DNA of 64,000 nt from Amoebophrya sp. A120 (taxonomy: Eukaryota > Sar > Dinophyceae > Syndiniales > Amoebophryaceae), in the NCBI GenBank assembly GCA_905178155.1, contig CAJINV010000012.1, forward strand, positions 62,001 through 126,000, in the 5' to 3' direction. A program made the position numbers and the translations under genes. The notes under the pieces were generated by a model that worked only from the letters and a program-made list of their open reading frames with translations, made no database searches and had not been told where the DNA came from. This document shows positions 10,483 to 21,705 of the stretch, piece by piece; positions within the stretch are counted from its first letter, which is position 1; each line of letters begins with the position of its first letter.

Positions 10483-13162
10483 TCATCGCGGCGCTCTGCT
10501 TTCTTTCTTGCGGGCACGCCTGACCTTTTTCACCGCCAGGTGCCTGATCAGTTTTCGTTTTGCCTGCTCTTCCTCCTCATGTTTCTTCTTCACCGCTAAT
10601 GTGTCTGAGTCGTTATCAAGTCCGGCGGCTGGGCGCGATGGAGCATCACTGGCAATGGACACGACATGTCGATCTGAAACGTTGTCCCGAGCGTGGTCAT
10701 TTGCGACCCGTTTTTGAACGGGAGGATCTGCTGCTGCTGGAGTAGAAGTAATATTCGCGTCTACTTGTCCCGTATCTGATTGAGCAGTCTTGCAAAAGCG
10801 TCTCTTTCTCCTGGCCGGCGGCGGCGTGACATCGGCGTCCAGCTGACGAGGAGTGGGGCGTCGTACTCCCACCCTCCCCCTCGCAAGCATATTAATCGGG
10901 GTCACAGTTTTCTTTGCCCTTGGCGGCGCAGAACTTGAACTCTTCTTTCTGCGACGAGAAATAGCGTTGATCTTTTTCTCCTTGTTGAAGCCTTTTTTTC
11001 CCTTGGTGTCAATAATACGAATATCTTCAGTTTTCTCATCAAGTCGGCGCGGCAGTTGTTTTCGTGGGCTTCTCTGTTGAGCAGGTCTGGTGACCAGCTG
11101 CGCGACACGCTTGGATTTGCAGCTTGTTTTTGCGGCTCGTCTTGCTGCTCCTTGTCCACCATCTCCCGCGGCCGTGTGAGTTGCAAGAAAGCGAAGAACC
11201 TGTGCTAAGCCTGACGGACTTACGGACGACGTGCCGTTGCCTGGAGATGGATGCCAGTTAAACACATTTTCCGCTAGCCGTTTCAACCGTGCCGCTGCAT
11301 CTTCATTCTTCCGCGTGGTCTCTACCCCTGCAGCGCCAGCGGTTGCGGCCCCGAACAAAGCTTCCAGCAGCAACCTCATTTTCCGGCGGCCTTTGATCTC
11401 GTCGGACAAGACAACGGGCGAAGATGATGTCGTCTGCCCCCTGGTGGTGTTGCCATCAAACCCTGTAGCAGCTGTTGTTTCATCATCATCACTCCTTCCG
11501 CGTCGAGACCCGCCCATGTTGGAAGTAGCAGCGTCCTCCTCCTCGATGTCAACGAGATGACCCAACTCTTTGTAAAAGTCTTTTGCCAGCTGCAGTGCCG
11601 CCGTTGAGGGGGCCTCATGTTGATAAATCACCGCGCTCTGAATCTGGAACTGCGGGTATTACAATGAAGAATGCCCCCACCCCCCAATGTGCAAAAGTTT
11701 GTCATGCAAAGTTTCCAAATGAAAGCTTTTTGTGTTTGTCTTGCATGAAAGGATTGCGAGCCTTTCTGATGCAGAATCTAGGTGCGCAATGTGCCTTGTG
11801 CGTAACAGATCCGGCTGCTGTTGGGCCCCTTCGCAACACAAATTCGAGCTATTCAGCATGGAAAATTTGTGATGCTAAGATATGCAAGAAGGGAAATTTT
11901 TCTATTGGAAAGGTTTGCAATACAAATGCTGCCAAGTGTGGGGTGGGGGCACTTTTCACTGTAATAGCGGGCGCACTTGCTGCAAGCGGCGGATGAAATG
12001 GTCATTGTGGGATCCTTATGAAATGCAAAAGCATCGTACTAGTATAAATCGCATGACAAACTTCCTCAGCATGAGAAATAAAATTTGTATTACGGATTTA
12101 ACTTGAGAAAGAAATTTGTAATGCATAACTGCGATTACTACGAGTACGATACTTTTGCACAGGATAATCCTCCCATAATGAAGACTTTCGGCAGTTGTAG
12201 CTTTTTGCGCGTCGACGGCCCGGACGAAGACACCGACACAGGGGATGTTGACGATGAGGAGGTTTTTAATACTTGTGGATTTATTCTACTTCCCAGCACA
12301 CGACTGTCCTCGTCCTCGTGCCCCTTCACTGACTGGTCGTTCTCCCACTTTTTCACCAAGCGTCGGATCCAGACCAGATTACGGACGGTCACCAAATGTG
12401 GCAACGTCTCGCTGTGAAACAGGGCAGGGTTAGCATCAAATGCTGCTCGTGCCGGCGGGGAGTTACGCAACTGGTTCTCCAAAGCCAGTTCGGGGTCGTG
12501 GACGTGCTCGTCCACCGCGACCTGGGCGTCCACCTGCTCCACCATCGTCTGGTGCTTATTCTCACCGGCGACTGTGCCTTCCAAACCTTTTTGTTTTTCC
12601 CCAGCAGTGTTGACAGGCTCCTCAGAAGTTGGGCCTAACATCTTCTCGGCATTTTTAGGTTCGTCCTTCTGCTCTATCCTTGTCCGATGTTCAAATGGTG
12701 ACTCCTTCCACTTCCCCGGCGCGGGGCCCCATGGTGTCGCCTGTCCAGCACGGATGTAGTGGCGGACATCGAAGCTCTATGGGGGTGCCAGGCTGGTCGA
12801 AGTTCGCAAAATGCATACGTAAATCACTTACATTTCGTACATAATATATGATGTGCACAAAGTGCGAGCTGCGCGAGGTATACTCTCCTGCCTTGCAGGG
12901 AAGGGAAAAATGACAGACCGCCAGCTTGGTCAGTCAACAAGGTCAACATGGGATAAACGGCTGGCGAAGAGGACAATGGCAGGAGCTGCGTCCGTCTTTG
13001 CGCTAAACCGCACGGAAAATCAATGTCCGGACGTTGCCAACCTTTGATGTCATGCGGTGCTTCGAAATTGGGATCCCAAGAAGAGCTGGTACGTATTTTT
13101 AAACGTACGCGCCGAGGATTGATTTTGATTTTCATTTTTACATTTTCTGAGTGACTACACAT
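10483..13162 (-). CDS. Unknown basic, Arg/Lys-rich protein, 4 exons
   Basis: Exons 13162-13084, 12772-12167, 12011-11967 and 11651-10483 sum to 1899 nt, or 632 aa, if translation starts at the first Met of exon 1. The N-terminal 60 residues are basic (NPRRVRLKIRTS then FDVRHYIRAGQ). The middle is acidic and Gln/Glu-rich. The last 250 residues are strongly basic and low-complexity, with several KKR/RRK clusters that could be nuclear-localisation signals. I recognise no domain. A nuclear or RNA/DNA-associated role is only a guess from composition. Its start lies 30 bp from the stop of the upstream minus-strand ORF, so spacing is tight. Confidence 0.65.
11657..11966. mobile_element. Introner, family E
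   Basis: Ends TATTACAATGAAGAATGCCC / TATTACAGTGAAAAGTGCCC followed by CCACCCC; flanks gcggg/gcggg. Excision joins QQVRP to QFQIQS. Confidence 0.92.
12017..12166. mobile_element. Introner, family C
   Basis: Ends TATGAAATGCAAAAGCAT / TATCCTGTGCAAAAGTAT; flanks atcct/atcct. Excision joins FIMGG to SHNDHF. Confidence 0.92.
12778..13083. mobile_element. Introner, single-copy family O
   Basis: Degenerate inverted ends (TATGGGGGTGCCAGG... and TTGGGATCCCAATTTCGAAG on the other strand); flanks agctc/agctg. Excision joins KIRTS to FDVRHY in frame. The right terminus is not ATA. Confidence 0.65.
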
Positions 13163-13191
13163 TTACTCGACGATATCCACCCCTGATACCT

Positions 13192-14016
13192 TCATAAGTT
13201 CATTTGGTTTTCCAGAAATTTCATCTCGAGCAGTTCCTGCTCTTCCATGCGCAATCCTGCTCCCGTCCGCTCGTCGCTTCTGCTGCCCCACATCCTCGGA
13301 AAGAAGTCAACAACCTTTTTGTACATATTCGCTGCACAGGTGGCTCGGATGACGTCCACTGCTATTCGTAACAGCTCTTGCCGAACAGGCAGCTCTTCCG
13401 TTAGAAGTGCATGCAGGTAGAGATTCTCCGAGCGCACACTTGCGATCACGCTTTCGTGAGTTGCGAGGGCCCCTTTCTCCGCATATTGACGCAGCAACTC
13501 GCGCTCAACATGAGACCACGAGGGCAGCATGGACAAGGTATGTAGTTCGCCCGGAATCATAATCCGTCGCCCCTCATCGTTTCCTGCTGGTTCTTCTCCC
13601 CCTTGTCGCCACCCCCGCCCGGCGTCTCGTCCAACTCCGTCCTGTTTTTCTGCAGGTCCTGTTGGCGTCGCCTTGCTGCGGTGCTCTCGATGCTCCTTCA
13701 AGTGTTTTTGGATCTCCGCACTGGTGCGCCGCCCTCTTATAATTTGGTTGTCGTCAAATTGGTCAAGCAGATAGCACAGCTTGAAGTGTGCCACGGCTTT
13801 GGTATCTGACTCTGCGTTGATGGTGTTGTCAGCTGGAGGCTTAGAAGCGCCTTTGGATCGCGGAAATCTAACTTTTTCCCACGCGATCTTGTTACATTCC
13901 TCAAACCGGCCTGCAATAGCCTCAAGTAGCCCCGCCACATTGTCCTCCTTGCTCAGTGGAGTCGCGATCCAGCCCGCCGGCAGCAAACCCAAACTTCTAC
14001 TCATACTTCTATTCAT
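13192..14016 (-). CDS. Unknown 274-aa protein
   Basis: Single open frame without introners. It is mostly helical and charged in appearance, with a Gly/Glu-rich middle (around residue 130). I recognise no domain. Its start codon abuts the end of a degenerate introner at 14021, so it may be the 3' part of a longer gene that began in the 14307-14936 frame. Excising that introner precisely gives a stop codon rather than a fusion. Confidence 0.55.
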   Translation of the reverse strand: MNRSMSRSLGLLPAGWIATPLSKEDNVAGLLEAIAGRFEECNKIAWEKVRFPRSKGASKPPADNTINAESDTKAVAHFKLCYLLDQFDDNQIIRGRRTSAEIQKHLKEHREHRSKATPTGPAEKQDGVGRDAGRGWRQGGEEPAGNDEGRRIMIPGELHTLSMLPSWSHVERELLRQYAEKGALATHESVIASVRSENLYLHALLTEELPVRQELLRIAVDVIRATCAANMYKKVVDFFPRMWGSRSDERTGAGLRMEEQELLEMKFLENQMNL

Positions 14017-14020
14017 TCCC

Positions 14021-14373
14021 TATCCACTGCAAATATGTCTGGGTCTGGAAAGTTGCGATCGTGGTGCGGAACAAGATCGTGGCAATCGCAATCCTAATCA
14101 AGTAACGAGGAGCCTCCTTTTTTCGTGCAGAAGCCAGGCACGGCTTATTTTCTCATGCGAGTGCCTCTGCGCCGATGTGCATCCGCGCATTACGAATTAT
14201 TCTTGCGGGTGCACTTCATGACTATTTGCATGCAACAAGAGGCTGCGCGTGCGCAGCTTTTGCTGATCAGAAGGCATCAGTACAGAATTTTTAGATTATT
14301 TTCTTGCTATTTATTAATACATAATTGCAATACTATAAGCAGTACTGTTTTCGACTTTTCAAGCCCAAGCATA
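14021..14373. mobile_element. Degenerate introner, family B
   Basis: Left end is a good family B terminus (TATCCACTGC then TATGTCTGGGTCTGG). The right end is decayed (inward TATGCTTGGGCTTGAAAAG). Flanks ttccc/tttct. Internal GCATTACGAATT and TTGCATGC motifs match other introners. Confidence 0.55.
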
Positions 14374-14936
14374 TTTCTTGCAATGCGTATTGCGCTGTCT
14401 AGATCAACAGAAAATTTATAATCTGAGTCGGAAGTAAATGCTGCCAACATTACTTCTCGCGCGCGCCCCAGGAGCCCTGCAAGTTTTTGCGGGCCCTGCT
14501 CTCGAAGGCGCCACCGTAAGCGATTGAGAAAGTTTATCTTAATCTGTTCGCCCCTAGTGGTCGAGGCGAGCTCTCTGTAGTCCCGGGCATCGCCTACTAA
14601 GCGCAGTGAGGTACTCTCCAATTTTCCACCAAAGTGCAACTGCATGCGCTCGCTGTGGTGGTAACCAAACTCCTCCTCCCAAAGCTCTATCTGCCCCAAA
14701 TGCGCAAGCTTTCGGTATGAAACTGGTGCCAGGTCGTGGAAAATGGAAATAGTTTGCCATGCAGAAAATGTGACTTCGGAAGATGGTGCCTGTCGTGCAG
14801 GGGTGGAAGCAGCGAAGGCAGCTTGTAGCTGCGTCGAGACTATCACTATGGAGGTCAAAACATGGGCAGCTGCTCCTGCTGACAAGTAAGTATGCATCTT
14901 CACTACAGGACTGCACTGTCCTGCTCCGGGCAGCAT
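14307..14936 (-). CDS. Unknown secreted or membrane-anchored protein
   Basis: 209-aa frame; the likelier start is the Met at 14897. The N-terminus AAHVLTSIVIVSTQLQAAFA looks like a signal peptide. The mature part has no motif I recognise. The last 20 or so codons lie inside the degenerate introner (14021-14373), so the true C-terminus is probably different. Confidence 0.5.
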   Translation of the reverse strand: MLPGAGQCSPVVKMHTYLSAGAAAHVLTSIVIVSTQLQAAFAASTPARQAPSSEVTFSAWQTISIFHDLAPVSYRKLAHLGQIELWEEEFGYHHSERMQLHFGGKLESTSLRLVGDARDYRELASTTRGEQIKINFLNRLRWRLREQGPQKLAGLLGRAREVMLAAFTSDSDYKFSVDLDSAIRIARNMLGLEKSKTVLLIVLQLCINK

Positions 14937-15075
14937 AATTGACAGATATGCTCTACAGTGCCGGAAAAAAGTGCCAAACGCTCTTACCTAGAAATTAATT
15001 GCGGCGGCACCAACGATACATTTTCATAAATATGCACCACAAGTACTACTTGTTTCTCCTTCTTCCATTCCGATG

Positions 15076-15669
15076 TCAACTTTGATTTTCCACCTGGCAC
15101 TCCCAGCATATCCGGAGAAGAGTGCGTAGTCGCGCGGCAAGCGGCATGTCGTGGCGCTCGCCAATCACGAGAACCTGGTTTTCAGCACCCTTTTCATTCT
15201 GCGGGCTTCCTGCGATGAAAGAACTGAGTGGATCTACTTCGTCATCATCATCGTCATCGTCAGAAGACCAGAAGGCAGCCGACTCCGTGTCAGATACATC
15301 CGAGTATCCACTTTCCTCGTCAGGCGAGGCGGGCCTGGTGGGTGCAGTAGTAGGGGACAGCGATGGCGCAGCAAGAGGGGAGGAAGACTCTTCTTGTGCT
15401 TGCTCTGCAGCATTAAAAACACCTGCAGTATCATCTGCAACATGTTGCTGCGTGCCGGAACCCGTCGAAAACGGATCTGAAGTTGATCGCCGAACTGTCA
15501 CGGCATCCGCCCCGGGCAGGAGTGGTAGCCCCAGGAGTTGTCCACCAAAAACCCCCGCGAGGAAGCCGGTCCCACGTCGCAGCAAGAATAGCCCGGGCCC
15601 CACTTGCGATAAGCACAAGAGCGCAGCAGCGATCCGCCTTCTTGCCGGGATCCTGGAAAAGTGCGGCAT
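15076..15669 (-). CDS. Unknown protein with N-terminal hydrophobic segment and Asp run
   Basis: 197 aa. Two hydrophobic stretches (IAAALLCLSQVGPGLFLL and FLAGVFGGQLLGLPLL) suggest a signal peptide or membrane anchor. A Ser/Thr-rich middle leads to a run of eight Asp within SSDDDDDDDE. No domain recognised. The opposite-strand frame is also open, but the minus frame agrees with the orientation of all neighbours. Confidence 0.45.
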   Translation of the reverse strand: MPHFSRIPARRRIAAALLCLSQVGPGLFLLRRGTGFLAGVFGGQLLGLPLLPGADAVTVRRSTSDPFSTGSGTQQHVADDTAGVFNAAEQAQEESSSPLAAPSLSPTTAPTRPASPDEESGYSDVSDTESAAFWSSDDDDDDDEVDPLSSFIAGSPQNEKGAENQVLVIGERHDMPLAARLRTLLRICWECQVENQS

Positions 15670-16797
15670 GTTCTTCTTGTTTTAGTTCGTTATTTAGTCT
15701 TAATTCTTGTACAGAAAATTCGATTTATATCAATGTCAATTATACGGAAAAAAGCTGCACCAAAAACAGGAACAGATGAGTGAGTAATAAATATAGTTCT
15801 GCACCAGAAACACAACAGCTGAGTACTTGATATTCTCTTATTTTGGAATTGCGGGATGCGCTTCCCCTTCCATGTCCTTTTGCAGGGACTTGGAAAAAAG
15901 CGACACGTGTGATCCCATAGTGATTGCTTGTACAACAACTCATGATCGTCGTGCCTTATTAATTACAAAAAAGTACATTGTCGGTCAGATCTGACTAGTA
16001 CACTTAGCTAGAACTATTTTTAATATTTTTTCACGATCTACAATTCTTGAACGTTTCTAGAACAAGTAGAAGAACTCTTCTAAAGCAAGATGAATTTGTG
16101 AGCAGAATGGTCATCTTTTTGTTTTTCTAATAGAAATATCCATATCGACAGGCTTTAATATTGAGAAGAAAATAAAAAAAACCTCGTACTAGAACTGCAA
16201 GAAAATTTGGAGAATGCAACCGTGATCCACTGAAAGCATGTAAAGCAAACATGTTGCGCATGTAGTTCCCCGGGAAAAACTCCTCAGATCTTGATCGAGC
16301 CCACAGCACTCACACGGTTTCGATTCAGGCACAGACTTCTATCTACTGTCTTGCTTTTGATGAAAATAAGAGCTTTACTGCGCTACTGCTAGAAGTGATC
16401 GCTTGATCCAGGAAATGAATGCAGGGCAGTTACGGTAGCGGAAATGGCACGACTTACAAACATGTTCCTGGGATTTGTGATGAGATGCGAATCATGTAAG
16501 CGAAGAAATGTACAACTGAACTGCATCAAGGGACGAGGACGGAACTGCATATCCATATTCTTCTTCTTGTCATAATGTTGACGAATAAAAACGGAATTCT
16601 TTTCACTTGTAGTTTTTGAATTGCTTTCAGGGGCAACATGGCAATTTCTGCCCCAGCGGCAGCCTTGGGGCACGGTCGAGAAAGTCATGAAAGTAGAAGT
16701 ACTTAGATGAAGAAGAAGAACTTATCTTCCCGCAGTAAAAAAAAAACAAACCGGATCACACTCTTTGCGATATTAATTTCGATACCGGTGATTTCAC
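15670..16797. other. Intergenic, AT-rich
   Basis: Between the Asp-run protein and the DUF1653 gene. Short ORFs only; no introner ends or repeats noticed. Confidence 0.5.
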
Positions 16798-17847
16798 TCA
16801 GCAAGACAATCTCGCTTCGTCTTCGTGTTCCTGCAGCATGAAATCCTTTTTCTCGTGCGTCCGCGTTCCCAGCGAGCACGTTGCGTTGTCATCTTCTTGA
16901 GCATTTTCAGCCGGCTGAGAAGATGGCTTCGTCATTTCATCACCTCGAGGCAAGGGTGGATCTTGAGTCTTATCGCCCACGACCACCTCCCGATGGCCAG
17001 TGTCAGTCGAGGGAACGTCTCCTACTTCCCTTGTGCTGGAGATCATCATGCTCTCTACTTTTACTACTTTCGCTGGCACGACACTGTGTCGATGACGCGT
17101 CTCCCCGTCCTCCCTTCTCCGCGGCGCCGTCCGTTCCGCGAAACCGCGTTCTGCGGTCCACATCGGATCGTGCCAGAACGGACCGGCTAGCACGAACTTC
17201 CTGACCTTCTCCGGGACAAGTTCTTCGTACTCCCTTCTCGAAGCGTAGACGACCTTGTGGAACTTGCTTTCCCAACGAGCAAAATGCGACGCGGCGAGGT
17301 AGTGTGCCTGAAAGCGGTCGGGCTTGGCGGTGCAGTGGTACAGCGGACGGTAGATCACCTTGAAGTCCTTCACCTCGTGACCCCTATCAAATGCAAATAT
17401 GTCTGGGTCTGGAACATTCTGAGACTTGTCATGCACGTTTTGCATGAGCCATGACGTCTGTGATGCATGCCCTAGCGTCACAGACTTTTTGAGGGCTTCT
17501 TGATGTTGCCTATTCCGCATGACAAATGCCCTCTTTGCGTAGCAAAAATTAGACTCCCTTTGCTGCTCATGCAATGCAGACTTTTTTGGAATCCAAATGC
17601 AGCATCACAAGTGGCATTCCTCCAGACCCAGACATATTTGCAATGCATAATCCCACGCATGGCCCAAGACCTGGTAGTAGTCGCCCTTCAGTTCCCAAAT
17701 GTCGGGAAGACGAAGATGATCATAATCAGCCGCTTTTGTATCTTTTTCCCTTATCATTCTTTTCGTTTCCTTTTTTTCATGTTCCCCACTGCTGGCTATA
17801 ATTTCTTGAGAAACTGGATTTGAAACTGCTTCGCCGGCGACCGTCAT
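16798..17847 (-). CDS. DUF1653-domain protein
   Basis: Two exons (17847-17650 and 17379-16798; 780 nt, 259 aa). An upstream in-frame Met at 17913 would add 22 residues. Precise removal of the introner gives WELKGDYYQVLGHAWDHEV then KDFKVIYRPLY, which follows the DUF1653 consensus (KG.Y.VLG.A.H.E....V.YR.LY). DUF1653 is a small domain common in bacteria and of unknown biochemical role. The following block (HYLAASHFARWESKFHKVV) is well structured, but I cannot name it. The C-terminal half is charged and low-complexity. Function is unknown. Confidence 0.75.
17385..17649. mobile_element. Introner, family B
   Basis: Ends TATCAAATGCAAATATGTCT / TATGCATTGCAAATATGTCT then GGGTCTGG; flanks acccc/atccc. 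It splits the DUF1653 domain between AWD and HEV. Confidence 0.9.
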
Positions 17848-19495
17848 GATAAATTCTATATCTTTAATACAACTACATGTAATATCAATAGACGAAACTT
17901 CTAATACTTCCACACGATGACGAAACTAGTAAGCACTTCTACACGAAGATGAGATCTACTCACACTTAGTATTGATCCAAGAACGATATTACAAGTACAA
18001 CGTGAGAGGAGTATTATTTTGCCTATTCCGATTCACGGTGCTTCTGAGACGCACAACCGACGAGCACGCGGAGAGTTCTACTACCGGTTTCTTTTGTTGT
18101 TGCGCAACTTCCTGACAAGTGAGGACGCATCCAATTTTCCGACACATAAATTTACACGCTTTTAATATTTCCAGGATATTGCATACATCATCTTCAGAAA
18201 CACGCAGCTCTTGTCGTGCAGCAAGCGCCGAGCGAAGCGCCCGGCGTTACCAGCAGGGGCTTCCCCTTCGCTGTTTTCGTCCTCTCGAAGCGGGACTACA
18301 AAGGTTTTTGATAATTTTTTTTGCAATTTTCTTCGGGTGAAAGGAGGCAGCAGATGAGGTGTTCCACAATATTCAAGAGCTGGTCTTCTTTCGCATTCGC
18401 AGAAAGCATAGTTCTTACTTCTTCGAAGGGGAGATAGTACACATTCCCTGTCGATTTATTTTTAATATCCCTGATGATGCGAAATGCTGCAGTGCAGTCT
18501 ACTGTGGTCGTATCAGAGCCGGCAATGCAGCGTCCCCGCTGGGCAACTGCTTTGTTATCTTAAAGTCTTAAGTGCATCACCGAATAAAACTTTCAAGATC
18601 ATGGATTGATCCCCCCTTCTAGCGAAGATCCTCATGCTTCAGCTTCGGTTCTCTAATAAAGGTAACTAAACATTGCGTCGTACCCTTATAGTTCACGACC
18701 AGACTCTTGATGCATTGATGTCATCTTTTTTATATCATTGTTTTTTAGCTGCTGAGGTACAGATTTGTTATATTTTCATAAAACTACTACATTTTTTCTC
18801 GTGCCGCTTTTTAATGTGGTTCTTTCCTCTCGGTTCTTTTGTCGTAGCAGTGATGCAGGTTTTATGAAATTATTTTCAATCTTCCGTACAGGCTGTATAG
18901 TTTGTTCTCGAAGTGGTAGTGGTGTAGTTTTTTGCATAGAGAAGACAAACTTCCAGGTCGAGAAGTACACACACCCCATGATGCGTCGTCCTGGTACAAC
19001 GAGGACAGTGGCTGCGAGCACAAGTACCAGCAGTCCTTAAGCTCTCGGAGCAAAGCATAACTAGTACCCGAAAATCTATCTTCTCCTTCTGAATTACAAC
19101 ATATACATTGTTTTGTGAGACGCAGAGTTCATCTTCTCGTTTTTCACTGCAGGATATACAACTTCGAATAATTACTGCGCAGCGTCGTTTATCAGACGAA
19201 GCTCCGCAGCACTACAGAAATTGTGTACGACCTACAGGTGAACGTGAAACATAAAATTTTCTCGTTGTAAGAGCATTTTGCTGTAGTTGCAGTTTTTGTA
19301 GTCTTCCTACTCATAGTGACGAATCTTCTGTGTGTTGAAACTCGCAAGATAAGCGGGAAATTCGGAAATAAAGCGAGTAAAAAGCTCACTCTACTTCCAA
19401 ATAAGAGAAGACCGCTATCTTGTCATGCTATTTCTTTCTCCATTATTGCTGCGGTGTGTAAGTTTCGTTTGTAATGCATTTTCTAGCATGACAAA
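17848..19495. other. Intergenic, AT-rich
   Basis: Long spacer between RPS19 and the DUF1653 gene. Only short ORFs without recognisable content. Just downstream of the RPS19 stop (19470-19495) there are GCATGACAAAT-like motifs but no complete introner. Confidence 0.45.
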
Positions 19496-20628
19496 TTACT
19501 CGTCGTCCTCGTCCTCATCCTCTTCCTCCAAAGCCTGCACCGCGACGGTGTCCATTTCACGCTGCCCCTCCGGCGTGATCTTGCGGCCGCCGGTCTTCTC
19601 GTCGATTTCGATGATCCCGATCTCTTCCAGCTGCTGCATGCAGTAGCGGATAATCTTCCCGGAGGACTTCCGGAAGTGACTGGTGCAGGTGCCGCGGCGC
19701 TGCTGGCCACCGTACACCTTCCGGAAGGCACCGACGCCGGAGCCGCCACGGTTGTAGATGTGACGCGCGATGGAGGCCGCACGGATGTACAGCCAGTCCT
19801 GGTCCATGGGCGGCAGCTCGCGAGACACGTATGAAAATGAAAAATCCCCCCTCCCCATATTGAAAAGGTATGTTTCCGGAAATTTGCGTTGCTAATTTGT
19901 GGCCACAAATCAGGTTTGTCTTGCAAGAAGACAAGCGCAGAGGCATCCGCCCAATTGTGGAAGCGATTTGGCATGCTGCTGGTCCTAGAGGGTAGCCGTT
20001 TGCAATGCTGAACGACTAGACCTGAGCGCCCCCACCTAGCCTGGGGATCTGGCCGCAGTGCCTCTCTGCAATACAAAGCTGATTTTGTGTACACAAATCC
20101 AGCATCAGAAGTTTCCGTTTTGATATGGGGAGGGGGGATTTTTCGTTTTGATAACACGCCGGTCTTCACCACGTCGGCCCACGGCGGCAGCTCGAACTTA
20201 CCCTGGCGCTTCATGTGCTTTATGGAAGTGTTAGAATCGAAATCGACAAAGTTGAAATAATTTCTCATGCCAATATTGCAAGGCACGAAGTGCCTCTCTT
20301 GCCAGGATGGAAAGTGAGGCCGACTGTCAGCCTGTTTGGGGTCTGCGATAGAGCTGCTAAAGTAGCATAACAAAAGACGCCTTCTGTCCCCAAGCAGCAT
20401 TACAGACTGGATTTAGACGGTGCCGAAGTTTGTCATGCACCGCTTGAAAATTGGGCCTCCAACTGGTATCGATTTTATGCATCACAAATGAAATCGCTTC
20501 AACTTTATCGATTTCAATCCTGACACTCCCATATGCTTCGCCAAAGCAGTGATGAACTTCTGGGCCTTCACGTCCTTCACGGTGCAGGCGCGCTCGCACC
20601 CGAAGATGTGGTCGAAAGCGGTGGCCAT
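19496..20628 (-). CDS. RPS19: 40S ribosomal protein S19 (eS19)
   Basis: Component of the 40S subunit head. Exons 20628-20534, 20215-20154 and 19824-19496 total 486 nt, or 161 aa, the usual size. Conserved blocks: [95 protein letters not shown]. The C-terminus ends in an acidic tail. The two introner junctions give KHM-KRQGK and KTGV-SRELPP, which keep family spacing with no extra residue. This makes RPS19 the best calibrator of the excision rule in the window. Confidence 0.97.
19830..20153. mobile_element. Introner, family D
   Basis: Ends TATGAAAATGAAAAATCCCC / TATCAAAACGAAAAATCCCC; flanks acacg/acacg. It lies in RPS19 between KTGV and SREL. Confidence 0.95.
20221..20533. mobile_element. Introner, family A
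   Basis: Ends TATGGAAGTGTTAGAATCG / TATGGGAGTGTCAGGATTG; flanks tgctt/tgctt. It lies in RPS19 between AKHM and KRQGK. Confidence 0.95.
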
Positions 20629-21705
20629 TTTGGAGCGGTTTTTGATGATGATTATGGTGATGCAAATAGCAGTTTTTGAAGATGATTATAGAACAAGAGT
20701 TTTGTCGTAGACAATTAGAATTCAGTCGGATGTGAAACACAACAACCCACAGCTGCAGCTAGAGAAAAGTAATGCACGTCCTGGAGAAATTGAAATTAAA
20801 GTTGTTGCAAGGATAGGCAATAATTTGATCATGGTGTTGTGCACGAATAGGAATGCACACCATTTCAAATCTTCATCCACATCGTCGTGCACATGTGTTT
20901 TGCTTGAGAGCAACCCAAGAAGTTGGAGCAGCTTTGATATCAAGAACCAGAAAATACTTTACTTTGATCATCTGTACTTTGTTGAGCTAGCAGTAGCAGC
21001 CACTGCCACGAGAACGGAAAGGGTCTTTTTGTGCATGGCAATTTCTGGGATGAGATCATCTTTATGGTGCAGATGCACGTTGTTGTAGCAGGTACATACA
21101 TTTTCTGTACATGTACATCAACAAAAAACGATAATACCCACTGGCACTGCAGCATGAACATCTGTTTCCATAGTACTACGATCGATCGCAGATCTACTTC
21201 TTTTGCATCTTTGTGGTGCGGCTTAGTTGTACTTTGATCATGATACATAACACCATTAAACAGAAAAGGATCGATTTCTGGGCGAAGCGACGAACATATA
21301 AGACTTCTTGAAGAACAAGAAGATGTTCGCATCAATCATCTTGTTACAGGAGATTCAAAAATTTATTTTTTCATCGAAGAACAAGTGAGCCAGAAGGCCG
21401 CCCGTTCAGCTCGTGCAAGGCGAGGCTCCCGCCAACAGGCTTCTTTTTCTTTTCGTGGTGGTGAATGCAGTAGTTGCAGTTGCATTTGCACTTCGCGCGT
21501 CTACGCCGCGTCTTCTTGTGCTTTATCGATGCGCTTGCGAACATGAATAGCACCGTGTATGAAAATACGAACGACAGCCAAGGCTTCACGCCCGCCCTCA
21601 CTACAGAGTCACAGAGCGCGGCGTCGCGATCTTACAAAATGAGAACTATGCGCAAGAACGATGATGGTCAGGCTCTTATAAAGGCGCAAGAAACAAACGA
21701 ACAAG
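20629..21705. other. Intergenic
   Basis: Between the ZNF598-like stop and the RPS19 start. Mixed AT-rich sequence with no supported gene. Near 21655-21720 a gtcaggctctt..taaaggcg unit occurs twice, once overlapping the end of the neighbouring gene. Confidence 0.45.

Noticed and set aside
15122-15685. Plus-strand 187-aa Ser-rich ORF
   Set aside because: It mirrors the Asp run of the minus-strand gene and runs against the direction of the gene cluster.
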